Source: Succinatimonas sp. UBA7265
GTDB taxonomy: Bacteria; Pseudomonadota; Gammaproteobacteria; Enterobacterales; Succinivibrionaceae
Length of the DNA stretch: 17,993 bases
Direction: 5' to 3'
Assembly: GCA_002473165.1 (NCBI GenBank)
Contig: DKSD01000094.1
Location: 1 to 17,993, forward strand
Shown here: positions 1-7,411 of the stretch, in pieces
Layout of the letters: each line of letters opens with the position of its first letter
Numbering within the stretch: position 1 is the stretch's first letter
Notes under the pieces: generated by a model
What the model was told of the DNA's origin: nothing
Databases searched by the model: none
Seen by the model: only the letters and a program-made list of their open reading frames with translations
Translations under genes and position numbers: made by a program

Positions 1-113
1 TTTTTTTTAAGAATTTTTTTACCAAAGCTTTACCTGAATGATTTTCTGAAAAATTTAGTTTGAGGCGCGGAGGATTAATTTCCCTTCTCAGCGGCTAATC
101 TCTGCTTTCCTCA

Positions 114-155
114 CAAACAGGGCGCGTCCGTACGAACGGGCGCGCCCTGCCTTTG
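114..155 (-). terminator. clpB 3' hairpin, probable intrinsic terminator
   Basis: A long inverted repeat lies just after the clpB stop. The outer 9-bp arms (118-126 and 141-149, CAGGGCGCG/CGCGCCCTG) enclose a 4-bp CCGT/ACGG stem with a 4-nt loop and one mismatch. CAAA (114-117) and TTTG (152-155) can extend the base around a 2-nt bulge. On the minus strand the 3' arm is followed by only three T residues, so the hairpin is very strong but the U tract is modest. It may also act as an mRNA-stabilising 3' end. Confidence 0.6.
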
Positions 156-159
156 CCGC

Positions 160-2766
160 TTACTGCACCTGTTCGGGGATGGTCCCCTCGTCAAGTTTGA
201 GCCTGCCGTCTGATCCTATGCCCAGCACGTAGCTCTTGTCAGGCAGCACTTTGCCTTCAAGCAGCAGCGTCGAGAGCGGATCGGCGATCTCGTTTTGCAC
301 GACGCGGCGCAGCGGACGCGCTCCGAACACCGGATCGAAGCCTACCGTGGCCACGTGATCGGCTATCTGATCGGAGATCGCGACGTTCGCGCCGTTCTGC
401 TTCATGCGCTTTTCCAAAGTCTGAAGCTGGATCTTCGCGATCGACTTGATGTTCTCATGCGACAGCGGATGGAACACGACCGTCTCGTCGATGCGGTTTA
501 AAAACTCGGGCTTGAAGTGCTTTTCCAGAACTTCCATGAGCTTTGACTTCATGTCCTCGTATGAGCTCTTGCCAGCATCCTCCTGGATGAGCTGCGATCC
601 CAAGTTTGACGTCATGATGATCACGGTGTTCTTGAAGTCCACCGTGCGCCCCTGGCCGTCCGTAAGCCTGCCGTCATCCAGCACCTGCAGCAGGATGTTG
701 AACACGTCAGGGTGCGCCTTCTCAATCTCGTCGAGCAGGATCACCGAGTAAGGGCGGCGCCTTACCGCTTCGGTAAGGTAGCCTCCCTGTTCATAGCCGA
801 CGTACCCCGGAGGCGCGCCCACGAGGCGCGAGACCGAGTACTTTTCCATAAACTCCGACATGTCGATGCGCACCATGGCTTTCTCGGTGTCAAAAAGGAA
901 CTCGGCCACGGCCTTGGAAAGCTCGGTCTTGCCCACGCCCGTAGGCCCCATGAAGAGGAACGAGCCTATAGGACGGTTCGGATCGGACAGCCCGGCGCGG
1001 CTGCGCCTGATGGCGTTGGCGATCGCGCTTACCGCCTCGTCCTGGCCGATCACCCGGCGATGCAGTTCGTCTTCCATATGCAAAAGCTTGGCCCTCTCGC
1101 TCTGCATCATCTTGGAAACCGGAATGCCCGTAGCCCTTGAGACGACCTCGGCGATCTCCGCGTCCGTGACCTTGTCGCGCACCAGCTCCATGTCGTTCGG
1201 GTCTTTTTTGGCTTTTGTGCTCTCCTCGACCTGCTTTTCCAGAGCCGGGATCGTGCCGTATTGCAGCTCGCTCATCTTGGCCAGATCGCCTGAGCGCTTG
1301 GCCACGTCGAACTCGTGGCGGGCCTGATCGAGCTTGATCTTCAGGTGCTGTGTGCCCTCAAGCGCCAGTTTCTCGCGCTTCCAGATCTCGTTTAAGCGCG
1401 AGTATTCTTTCTCGTTCTGCGCGATCTCCGCATCGAGATCGGCAAGGCGCTTCTTTGAGGCATCGTCAGTTTCCTTGCTGAGAGCCTGGCGTTCCATCTT
1501 CAGCTGGATGAGCTTGTGGTCAAGCCGGTCCAAAGGCTCAGGCTTGGAGTCTATCTGCAGCCTGATAGAGGCTGCGGCCTCGTCTATGAGATCTATGGCC
1601 TTGTCAGGCAGCTGGCGGTCCGTGATGTAGCGGTTTGACAGCGTCGCGGCCGCCACGATCGCCGGATCGGTGATCTGCACGTGGTGGTGGATCTCATAGC
1701 GCTCCTTAAGCCCGCGCAGAATGGCGATGGTGTTCTCGACCGAAGGCTCGGCCACGAACACTTTCTGAAAACGGCGCTCGAGCGCCGCGTCCTTTTCGAT
1801 GTACTGGCGGTATTCGTTAAGCGTCGTCGCACCCACGCAGTGCAGATCGCCGCGGGCCAGCGCCGGCTTGAGCATGTTGCCCGCATCCATGGAGCCCTCG
1901 CTCTTGCCTGCGCCCACCACGGTGTGCAGTTCGTCGATGAACAGGATCACCCTGCCCTCTTCTTTGGCGAGATCGTTTAACACGCCCTTTAAACGCTCCT
2001 CGAACTCGCCGCGGTATTTGGCGCCTGCTATCAGGGCGCCGAGATCGAGCGAAAGCACGCGCTTGTTGCGCAGCCCCTCGGGGACCTCGCCCTTGATGAT
2101 GCGCTGCGCGAGCCCTTCGACGATTGCAGTCTTTCCCACGCCCGGCTCGCCGATGAGCACCGGGTTGTTCTTCGTGCGGCGCTGCAGCACCTGCATGGTG
2201 CGGCGGATCTCCTCGTCGCGGCCGATCACCGGATCGAGCTTGCCTTTCTCCGCCAGTTCCGTGAGATCGACGCAGTATTTTTTGAGCGCCCCGCGGTTGC
2301 TCTCGGAATTCTCATCCGTGACCTTCTCGCCTTTGCGGATCTCCTTTAAGGCCGCGTTGACCTTGTCCAAAGTGAGGTTGCAGCGCGAGAAGATCTCTTT
2401 TAACTCCGGATCGCCCTCCATGGCGGCTAAGACGAACATCTCAGAGGAGATGAACTGATCGCCGTTTTTCTGGGCGAGGCGATCGCAGACATTAAGCAGC
2501 CTGCCCGTCTGCGGCGAGAGCTGCAGATCCCCGCCCACGCCTTTGACCTGCGGCAGTTTTTCCACCGCCTTGTTTACCAGGATCTCCAAAGCCTTCGGAT
2601 CGGATCCCGCGAGGGTGATGAGCGGCCTGACGGTGCCGTCCTCCTGGGAGAGGAGGGCCGACATGATGTGCACGGGCTCGATGAACTGGTTGTCATGGCC
2701 TACGGCAAGAGACTGCGCATCCGCCAGGGCTTCCTGGAATTTGGCTGTAAATCTGTCCAAACGCAT
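160..2766 (-). CDS. clpB: ClpB protein disaggregase (Hsp100)
   Basis: Cytoplasmic AAA+ chaperone that threads aggregated proteins through its hexamer pore together with DnaK. The 868-residue product is close to the E. coli length of 857. It shows the N-terminal Clp repeat domain (about 1-145), Walker A GEPGVGKT at 206-213, Walker B with D278/E279, a charged coiled-coil middle domain (about 405-525) that marks ClpB rather than ClpA or ClpC, and a second Walker A GPTGVGKT at 607-614. The ATG has a good SD (GGAGG, 6 nt upstream). The codon for Val149, where E. coli starts its short isoform from GTG, is GTC here, so that internal start is not conserved. A sigma-32 promoter lies upstream and a strong hairpin downstream, so it can be a single heat-shock unit although it follows the cyclase gene on the same strand. 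Confidence 0.98.
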   Translation of the reverse strand: MRLDRFTAKFQEALADAQSLAVGHDNQFIEPVHIMSALLSQEDGTVRPLITLAGSDPKALEILVNKAVEKLPQVKGVGGDLQLSPQTGRLLNVCDRLAQKNGDQFISSEMFVLAAMEGDPELKEIFSRCNLTLDKVNAALKEIRKGEKVTDENSESNRGALKKYCVDLTELAEKGKLDPVIGRDEEIRRTMQVLQRRTKNNPVLIGEPGVGKTAIVEGLAQRIIKGEVPEGLRNKRVLSLDLGALIAGAKYRGEFEERLKGVLNDLAKEEGRVILFIDELHTVVGAGKSEGSMDAGNMLKPALARGDLHCVGATTLNEYRQYIEKDAALERRFQKVFVAEPSVENTIAILRGLKERYEIHHHVQITDPAIVAAATLSNRYITDRQLPDKAIDLIDEAAASIRLQIDSKPEPLDRLDHKLIQLKMERQALSKETDDASKKRLADLDAEIAQNEKEYSRLNEIWKREKLALEGTQHLKIKLDQARHEFDVAKRSGDLAKMSELQYGTIPALEKQVEESTKAKKDPNDMELVRDKVTDAEIAEVVSRATGIPVSKMMQSERAKLLHMEDELHRRVIGQDEAVSAIANAIRRSRAGLSDPNRPIGSFLFMGPTGVGKTELSKAVAEFLFDTEKAMVRIDMSEFMEKYSVSRLVGAPPGYVGYEQGGYLTEAVRRRPYSVILLDEIEKAHPDVFNILLQVLDDGRLTDGQGRTVDFKNTVIIMTSNLGSQLIQEDAGKSSYEDMKSKLMEVLEKHFKPEFLNRIDETVVFHPLSHENIKSIAKIQLQTLEKRMKQNGANVAISDQIADHVATVGFDPVFGARPLRRVVQNEIADPLSTLLLEGKVLPDKSYVLGIGSDGRLKLDEGTIPEQVQ

Positions 2767-2812
2767 TTCTGGCCTCCGCTTGAAAATCGTTTCGTTCTGT
2801 CAACTGATCTCA

Positions 2813-2841
2813 ATATGGGGGTGCGTTCTGAGGATTTAAAG
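2813..2841 (-). promoter_or_regulatory. Sigma-32 heat-shock promoter of clpB
   Basis: Reading the minus strand, CTTTAAA (2841-2835) is followed after exactly 14 nt by CCCCATAT (2820-2813). The sigma-32 consensus is CTTGAAA, 11-16 nt, CCCCATNT, so the -10 box is perfect and the -35 differs at one base. It lies about 46 nt upstream of the clpB ATG. This matches the known RpoH control of clpB. Confidence 0.85.
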
Positions 2842-2851
2842 GCAGGAAGGC

Positions 2852-2875
2852 GCCGCCGCAAAAGAGCGCGGCGGC
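2852..2875 (-). terminator. Hairpin after the FIST-GGDEF gene
   Basis: Perfect 8-bp GC stem (2852-2859 with 2868-2875, GCCGCCGC/GCGGCGGC) with an 8-nt loop, placed 8 nt after the stop of the cyclase gene and just upstream of the clpB heat-shock promoter. No T run follows on the minus strand, so it would be a weak or Rho-assisted terminator, or a barrier between the two units. Confidence 0.4.
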
Positions 2876-2883
2876 CGGGAAAA

Positions 2884-4647
2884 TCAGGCCGGGGTGCAGC
2901 GGTCGCGCCCGGCGCTCTTTGAGGCGTAGAGCGCCTTGTCGACGCGCACGAGCGCCTGATCGGCGCTCTCGCCTTTTTTGAAAGCGGTGACGCCGGCGCT
3001 TGCGGTCACAAAAAACTCTTTGCCTGAGGCGTTAAAGGCGTGGTTGCGGGTGCGCTCGAGGATCTTTTCGGCAAACACCCGGCCCTTGTCAGCCCCGGCG
3101 CCGCACATGATCATGAATTCCTCGCCGCCCCAGCGCCCGGCACAGAAAGCGCAGCCTGAGGAGAGCATTTCTTCCATGATGAACGAGGAGAAGCGGCTAA
3201 TCACCTGATCGCCCGTGCGGTGGCCGCAGCTGTCGTTTACCTGTTTGAAGTAATCGAGATCGAACATGATGAGCGTGAAAGCGCGGTTTTCGCCGGCGGC
3301 TTTCTCGATCTCCGCGCTGATGCTGCCGCGGTTTAACAGCCCCGAGAGCGTGTCGGTCCTGGCCATCTGATCGAGCACGCGGTTGGCGCGCTCGAGCTCG
3401 CGCGTCGACACCGCCAGGATGTTCACGAGGCGCTCTTCAAGCGAGATCGGGCCGTCGTTCTGGGGCTGCGCCATCACAAAAGGCCGCGCCTTGCCGTTTT
3501 TTTCGCCCTCGCGCACGGCCACGGCCAGAATGGTCTCGTTGCACAGGCACAGCTGCGCCTGCCCTGGCATCTTCAGGTACTCGCCGCCGCTGTAAAAACC
3601 GGCGGCCGGCGCCAGGCTCGCAAAAGGCAGCGTCTCGGCGCTGCACTCGTCATCACCCCAGAAACTGCGCCGGCCGCCGCAGCTTACCAAAAAGATGAAC
3701 TGCGGCTCAAAGCGCGAGACGGACTCGCAGCTCTGGCGCACGGCTCGCATGATGACCTTGGCGTTGCCGTAAGAGAGCCTGACGCGCTCAAAGCCGCCGT
3801 TGTCGGAGAACGTCTGGATCTCCCCGTGCGGCCCGCAGCCGCGCACCGAGCGGAAAACGCAGTTTCCTGCGCTGTCATAGCAGGCCATGGGGAATTCCGC
3901 GGAGTTTATGGTAAAGAAATCGCCGGCGCTGATCCCCAGGTAGCGCTGATAGGCCTCAAAAGCCGGGTGGGAATCGAGCTCCATTATGCAGTTGTTGCGC
4001 GAGGCCGTGACCTCAAACGAGCGCCCCAGCGGCGTCCAGCCCTCGATGCGGTGCACCTCCAAATTGAGATCCGGCCCGCCTAAGATCAGGAACACCGCGG
4101 CGGTTTTGCTCACGCCGCCTTCTTTGGAGAAGACGTAACCGTCGATGTCATGGGCCTCGTTCGTGGCCCCGCCGCCGTAGACGAGGAAATCACGGGGCAG
4201 CGCCGCGCAGGCCTTGCAGAAATCCCAGGTGGCGCCGCGGGCTGTCACCAGGATCTCCGCAGCCCTGGCCCAGGGGCTTTGGCGCACCGCGTCGGCAAGG
4301 CGCGCGGCCGTGCCCGCGCCCGGGTTGTCCTGGCCTTTTGGGTATTCAACCTGCATAAGCCGCGCCTTCACCCGTTTGAAAAACAGCGTGGCGATGATCA
4401 CGGTGCGGTTTTTGGCAAAGGCGCCGTCGCGCAGGCCCCCTGAGGAGGAGCAGCCCAGCCACAGCGCGTCAGGCAGCAGTTCATCTATGCTCCGTCCGAT
4501 CTCCGGGACTTTTTGAATGTCGGGATCAGAGGCGAAGATCCTCACGAGCGTGAGCGCAGGGGTCAGGGCGGCGCAGCGTTTTTTCAGCTGCAGCAGGCTG
4601 TCGCGCAGCGCGAAAGCCGTGGTGTATTCAAACTGGAAGTATTCCAA
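2884..4647 (-). CDS. FIST sensor domain diguanylate cyclase (GGDEF)
   Basis: A 587-residue protein predicted to make cyclic di-GMP from two GTP. Residues about 10-385 form FIST N and C domains, a family proposed to bind small ligands such as amino acids; FYSGGEY at 351-357 fits the FIST-C signature. A linker helix (about 401-430) joins a GGDEF domain: DTLSGLLNR at 432-440, the metal- and substrate-binding FDLDYFKQVND at 462-472, and the active-site GGEEF at 507-511. The RxxD product-inhibition site expected five residues before GGEEF is missing, so feedback inhibition is probably lost. No membrane segment or signal peptide was seen, so it should be cytoplasmic. The start is TTG: an in-frame TAA lies two codons upstream and no nearby in-frame ATG or SD exists. 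A GGCCG/CGGCC hairpin lies just before it. It interrupts the otherwise conserved pgeF-clpB pair. Confidence 0.93.
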   Translation of the reverse strand: MEYFQFEYTTAFALRDSLLQLKKRCAALTPALTLVRIFASDPDIQKVPEIGRSIDELLPDALWLGCSSSGGLRDGAFAKNRTVIIATLFFKRVKARLMQVEYPKGQDNPGAGTAARLADAVRQSPWARAAEILVTARGATWDFCKACAALPRDFLVYGGGATNEAHDIDGYVFSKEGGVSKTAAVFLILGGPDLNLEVHRIEGWTPLGRSFEVTASRNNCIMELDSHPAFEAYQRYLGISAGDFFTINSAEFPMACYDSAGNCVFRSVRGCGPHGEIQTFSDNGGFERVRLSYGNAKVIMRAVRQSCESVSRFEPQFIFLVSCGGRRSFWGDDECSAETLPFASLAPAAGFYSGGEYLKMPGQAQLCLCNETILAVAVREGEKNGKARPFVMAQPQNDGPISLEERLVNILAVSTRELERANRVLDQMARTDTLSGLLNRGSISAEIEKAAGENRAFTLIMFDLDYFKQVNDSCGHRTGDQVISRFSSFIMEEMLSSGCAFCAGRWGGEEFMIMCGAGADKGRVFAEKILERTRNHAFNASGKEFFVTASAGVTAFKKGESADQALVRVDKALYASKSAGRDRCTPA

Positions 4648-4747
4648 AACTTACAAGGCCGGATCAGGCGGCCGGACATCCTCAGTAAAACGCAAAATAA
4701 GATTAGGGATCGCTAATATTTTGCCACAATCCTTGTATGCCGTAACG

Positions 4748-5485
4748 TTACCGAGGGTTCAGGGCGATCACGCTCACCATCCTCCCGGTGACGTGTTCGC
4801 GGCGGTAGGAGAAAAAGCGCTCCGGGGAAGCATATGTGTCCTCGCCGCACCAGCGCACCGCATCCGGGGCTGCGCCGCATCGCAAAAGCGCCAGGGCCGC
4901 GAGCTTTGGCAGAGAACAGCGCAGCCGATCGCCTCGTGCGGTAATGAACGCCTCGCCTGAGCCTCTCAGAGAGGAGAAGGCCTCGCGCACCTCAGGGCCC
5001 ACCTCAAAAGACTCAGGGCCGATGCAGGGGCCCATAAAAGCGCGCAGCGGCGCTGGTGTGATCTCGCGCATTTTCTCAACTGCGGCTTTGACGATCCCGC
5101 CTGCGGCGCCGCGCCAGCCGCAGTGCACGGCCGCGCAGGCGCGCCCGTCTTCTGCGCACAGCAACAGCGGCAGGCAGTCGGCCGTCATCACGGCCAAAGG
5201 CAGGCCGGGGGTTGCCGTCACCAGGCCGTCGCACTCAGGCTCCTCTTTTAAAGGCGCGTCGACGGCGATCACCCGGGAGGAGTGGATCTGGCGCATATAG
5301 ACAGGCTCAGCGCCCAAAGAGGCGGCGAGGATCGCGCGGTTTTGCCTGACCTTTGCCGGATCATCGCCCGTGTGAAAGCCTAAATTCAACGAGGCGTAAG
5401 GCCCTGAGCTCACGCCGCCACGGCGCGTCGTAAAGCCGGCCGCGGCGCCTTTTAAAAAATCCGTGCGCTCTAAGATCTCAGGCAT
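4748..5485 (-). CDS. pgeF: Peptidoglycan editing factor PgeF (YfiH, DUF152)
   Basis: Cytoplasmic copper/zinc-type enzyme of the YfiH/LACC1 family; in E. coli it corrects UDP-MurNAc wrongly loaded with L-serine instead of L-alanine. The metal ligands expected for the family are H68 (RQIHSS), C104 (TADCLP) and H121 (VHCGWRG). The FTTRRGGVS N-terminus and the FFSYRREHVTGRM C-terminus are typical. I start at the ATG ending at 5485, giving 245 residues, close to E. coli's 243. The open frame runs further upstream, but that adds 24 Arg-rich residues lying inside rluD with no family match. The chosen start overlaps the rluD stop by 8 nt, so translation is probably coupled. No strong SD is seen beyond a GAGG about 17 nt upstream. 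Confidence 0.93.
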   Translation of the reverse strand: MPEILERTDFLKGAAAGFTTRRGGVSSGPYASLNLGFHTGDDPAKVRQNRAILAASLGAEPVYMRQIHSSRVIAVDAPLKEEPECDGLVTATPGLPLAVMTADCLPLLLCAEDGRACAAVHCGWRGAAGGIVKAAVEKMREITPAPLRAFMGPCIGPESFEVGPEVREAFSSLRGSGEAFITARGDRLRCSLPKLAALALLRCGAAPDAVRWCGEDTYASPERFFSYRREHVTGRMVSVIALNPR

Positions 5486-6452
5486 GGGCGTGTTCGCGCG
5501 CATCCTCGCGCAGCGCCTCGATGAGTCCTTGGAAATCCTCAGGCAGCGGGGCGTCAAAGGAGAGATGCTCCCCTGAGATCGGATGGTCGAACTCGATATG
5601 CGCCGCGTGCAGGGCCTGGCGCCTGAAAGAGCGCAGCGTCGCGGCGAACTGCTCAGACGAGCCTTTTAACAGCCTCAGCCCCCTGCCGTACTGCGGATCG
5701 CCTATGAGCGGGTGATCGATGCTCGCAAGGTGCACACGGATCTGGTGGGTGCGCCCGGTCTCAAGGCGCAGCCTTAAGAGCGTGTGCTCGCGGAACTGCT
5801 CCATGACGCGGTAGTGGGTCACGGCCTCGCGCCCCATGCCGTCAGGCACGACCGCCATGCGGGTGCGGTTGTGCGCGTCGCGGGCGATGTCGGCGTCTAT
5901 GGTGCCGCCTGCGGTGATGAGCCCCTCGGCCACGGCCTCATACTCGCGCACCACCTTGTGGCGGCTGATGGCGCGGGTAAGCCTTATCTGGGCCAGCGGG
6001 CTTAGCGCGATGACCATGAGCCCGGACGTGTCCTTGTCGAGGCGGTGGACTATGCCCGCGCGCGGCAGCGCGGCCGTCTGCGGGTAATGAAAGAGCATGG
6101 CGTTCATCACCGTGCCGTCGCGCACCCCGGCGCCTGGGTGCACCACGAGCCCGGCGGGCTTGTTGATAACGATGAGATCCTGATCCTCATAGACGACATC
6201 CAAGGGCAGATCCTGGGGTATAGCGGCGCTCTGCTCCTCCTGCGGCATCTCAAGGCAGGCCTTCTGCCCTGAAAACACCTTGAGGCTGGGTTTTAAGGCC
6301 TTGTTCCCGTCCACGGTCACAAAGCCCTTGCTGATGCGCTCTGCGATCACAGAGCGCGAGATGTCGGGAAGCAGCGCCGCCAGCGCCGCGTCAAGCCTTT
6401 TGCCGTGGAACTCATCGCTTACGGTGATTTCAAATGTGCCGCTTTGTGCCAT
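5478..6452 (-). CDS. rluD: 23S rRNA pseudouridine(1911/1915/1917) synthase RluD
   Basis: Makes three pseudouridines in helix 69 of 23S rRNA, the loop contacted by release factor 2 during termination. The 324-residue protein has an N-terminal S4 RNA-binding domain (about 17-75) and the catalytic HRLDKDTSG motif with D139 as nucleophile, the same position as in E. coli. RTHQIRVH and the long C-terminal extension are also typical of RluD rather than RluA or RluC. The ATG is preceded by AAGGA at 6-nt spacing. It is the first gene of a set with pgeF and diverges from bamD, the E. coli arrangement. The divergent region contains an AT-rich stretch (about 6499-6515) that could hold its promoter, but no clear box pair was found. 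Confidence 0.95.
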   Translation of the reverse strand: MAQSGTFEITVSDEFHGKRLDAALAALLPDISRSVIAERISKGFVTVDGNKALKPSLKVFSGQKACLEMPQEEQSAAIPQDLPLDVVYEDQDLIVINKPAGLVVHPGAGVRDGTVMNAMLFHYPQTAALPRAGIVHRLDKDTSGLMVIALSPLAQIRLTRAISRHKVVREYEAVAEGLITAGGTIDADIARDAHNRTRMAVVPDGMGREAVTHYRVMEQFREHTLLRLRLETGRTHQIRVHLASIDHPLIGDPQYGRGLRLLKGSSEQFAATLRSFRRQALHAAHIEFDHPISGEHLSFDAPLPEDFQGLIEALREDAREHAHA

Positions 6453-6554
6453 GTGCAGTCCTTGTCCGTGCGGCGCCTGCGCGCCATTGTGCCTGCGGTA
6501 AATGATATATTAAAACGCGGCCTGGGGCTCCCGGGGCTTTGGGCCGCGCGGCGC

Positions 6555-6585
6555 TATAATGTGTAACGGCCGGAAGCGCTCCGGC
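6555..6585 (+). promoter_or_regulatory. bamD -10 box followed by 5' leader hairpin
   Basis: A perfect TATAAT lies at 6555-6560. No recognisable -35 hexamer is found 16-18 nt upstream, so activity may depend on an activator or another contact. Transcription would start near 6567. Directly after that, a 6-bp stem GCCGGA/TCCGGC (6569-6574 and 6580-6585, 5-nt loop) would sit at the very 5' end of the mRNA, where such stems commonly protect a transcript from decay. Confidence 0.5.
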
Positions 6586-6604
6586 TTACGCCTTTGGAGG
6601 AATG

Positions 6605-7351
6605 ATGCTCGGAAAACTTACGCTCTCAGCCCTGCTTGCCTGCACGCTCGTGCTGAGCGGATGCCATTCGGACGCTGAGGAGAACAAGGACAAAGTGCCG
6701 GAGATGACGGCGACCGCCCTTTACAATACCGCCAAAGCCAGCATGGCCAACGCCGACTACAGCAAAGCCCGCGATTACCTCGAGGCGCTGGACACCCGCT
6801 ATCCTTTCGGCGAGTACACCGATCAGGTGCAGTTAGACCTCATCTACGTCTACTACAAGACGCGCGAAACCGAGCTTGCAGAAGCTGCGGCCGAGCGCTA
6901 CCAGCGCATCAATCCGACGTCGATGTACGGCGATTACGTCGCGTATTTAAAAGGCCTCATCGCCATGCAAAAGCGCGGCAGCCTCATCCAGGAATTCATC
7001 GGTCTGGACCGCTCGCAAAAAGATCCCCAGGGCTATTACGACGCCATCAAACGCTTCTCAGACCTCATAAAGACCTATCCGCACAGTCCTTACTGCCATG
7101 ACGCGCAGCAGCGCATCATCTTCATGAAAGATCAGCTGGCCGAGCGCGAGATGGAGATCTCTAAATACTACTATGAGCGCGGCGCCTACCTCTCGGCTGC
7201 CCGCCACTGCCAGTCGATCCTCTACTCCTACCGCGACACGAAATATTTAAAGCCCGCGCTCGAGCTCATGGAGCGCAGCTATGACGCCTTAGGCCTCAAA
7301 GAACCTGCGGAGAACGTCCGCAAGATCTTAAGCGCGTCATTTGGCGCCTGA
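6605..7351 (+). CDS. bamD: Outer membrane assembly lipoprotein BamD (YfiO)
   Basis: Essential lipoprotein of the BAM complex that links BamA to the other lipoproteins and recognises incoming outer-membrane proteins. The N-terminus is a lipoprotein signal ending in LSGC, with lipidation at Cys20 (Cys21 from the upstream ATG); the Ser at +2 is HSD after Cys, with no Asp retention signal. The rest is TPR-like helices (for example ALYNTAKASM, then YPFGEYTDQ and YPHSPYCHDA), total 248 residues against 245 in E. coli. Two adjacent ATG codons exist at 6602 and 6605. GGAGG at 6596-6600 is only 1 nt from the first but 4 nt from the second, so I prefer 6605. It diverges from rluD as in E. coli and ends at a strong terminator. 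bamC, a neighbour of dapA in E. coli, is not in this window. Confidence 0.95.
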   Translation: MLGKLTLSALLACTLVLSGCHSDAEENKDKVPEMTATALYNTAKASMANADYSKARDYLEALDTRYPFGEYTDQVQLDLIYVYYKTRETELAEAAAERYQRINPTSMYGDYVAYLKGLIAMQKRGSLIQEFIGLDRSQKDPQGYYDAIKRFSDLIKTYPHSPYCHDAQQRIIFMKDQLAEREMEISKYYYERGAYLSAARHCQSILYSYRDTKYLKPALELMERSYDALGLKEPAENVRKILSASFGA

Positions 7352-7355
7352 TCGC

Positions 7356-7380
7356 AAGGCCCCGCTTCGCGGGGCTTTTT
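7356..7380 (+). terminator. Intrinsic terminator of bamD
   Basis: Perfect 7-bp stem GCCCCGC/GCGGGGC (7359-7365 and 7369-7375) with a TTC loop, followed by TTTTT (7376-7380); A residues at 7356-7357 can pair into the T run. It starts 4 nt after the bamD stop and ends 31 nt before rluA. Confidence 0.92.
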
Positions 7381-7411
7381 AATCCGCCAATTTTCCCTGG
7401 CTTATCCCCGC

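Noticed and set aside
1..117. AT-rich left edge as a small RNA or promoter
   Set aside because: Contains T runs and scattered A/T but no convincing box pair, hairpin with T tract, or reading frame.
1799..2458. Long plus-strand open frame opposite clpB (219 codons), and similar long frames at 9059-9724, 11387-12178 and 4517-4960
   Set aside because: All lie antisense to clear conserved genes in GC-rich sequence, have Ser/Arg/Ala/His-rich compositions and show no family motif; they are shadows.
4587..4679. Small ORF from ATG at 4679 with TGAGGA just upstream, before the cyclase gene
   Set aside because: It runs out of frame into the cyclase gene for about 31 codons and the peptide has no recognisable feature; more likely chance.
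5486..5557. Upstream start for pgeF adding 24 residues
   Set aside because: The extension lies wholly inside rluD, is Arg-rich and has no counterpart in the family; the ATG at 5485 gives the family length.
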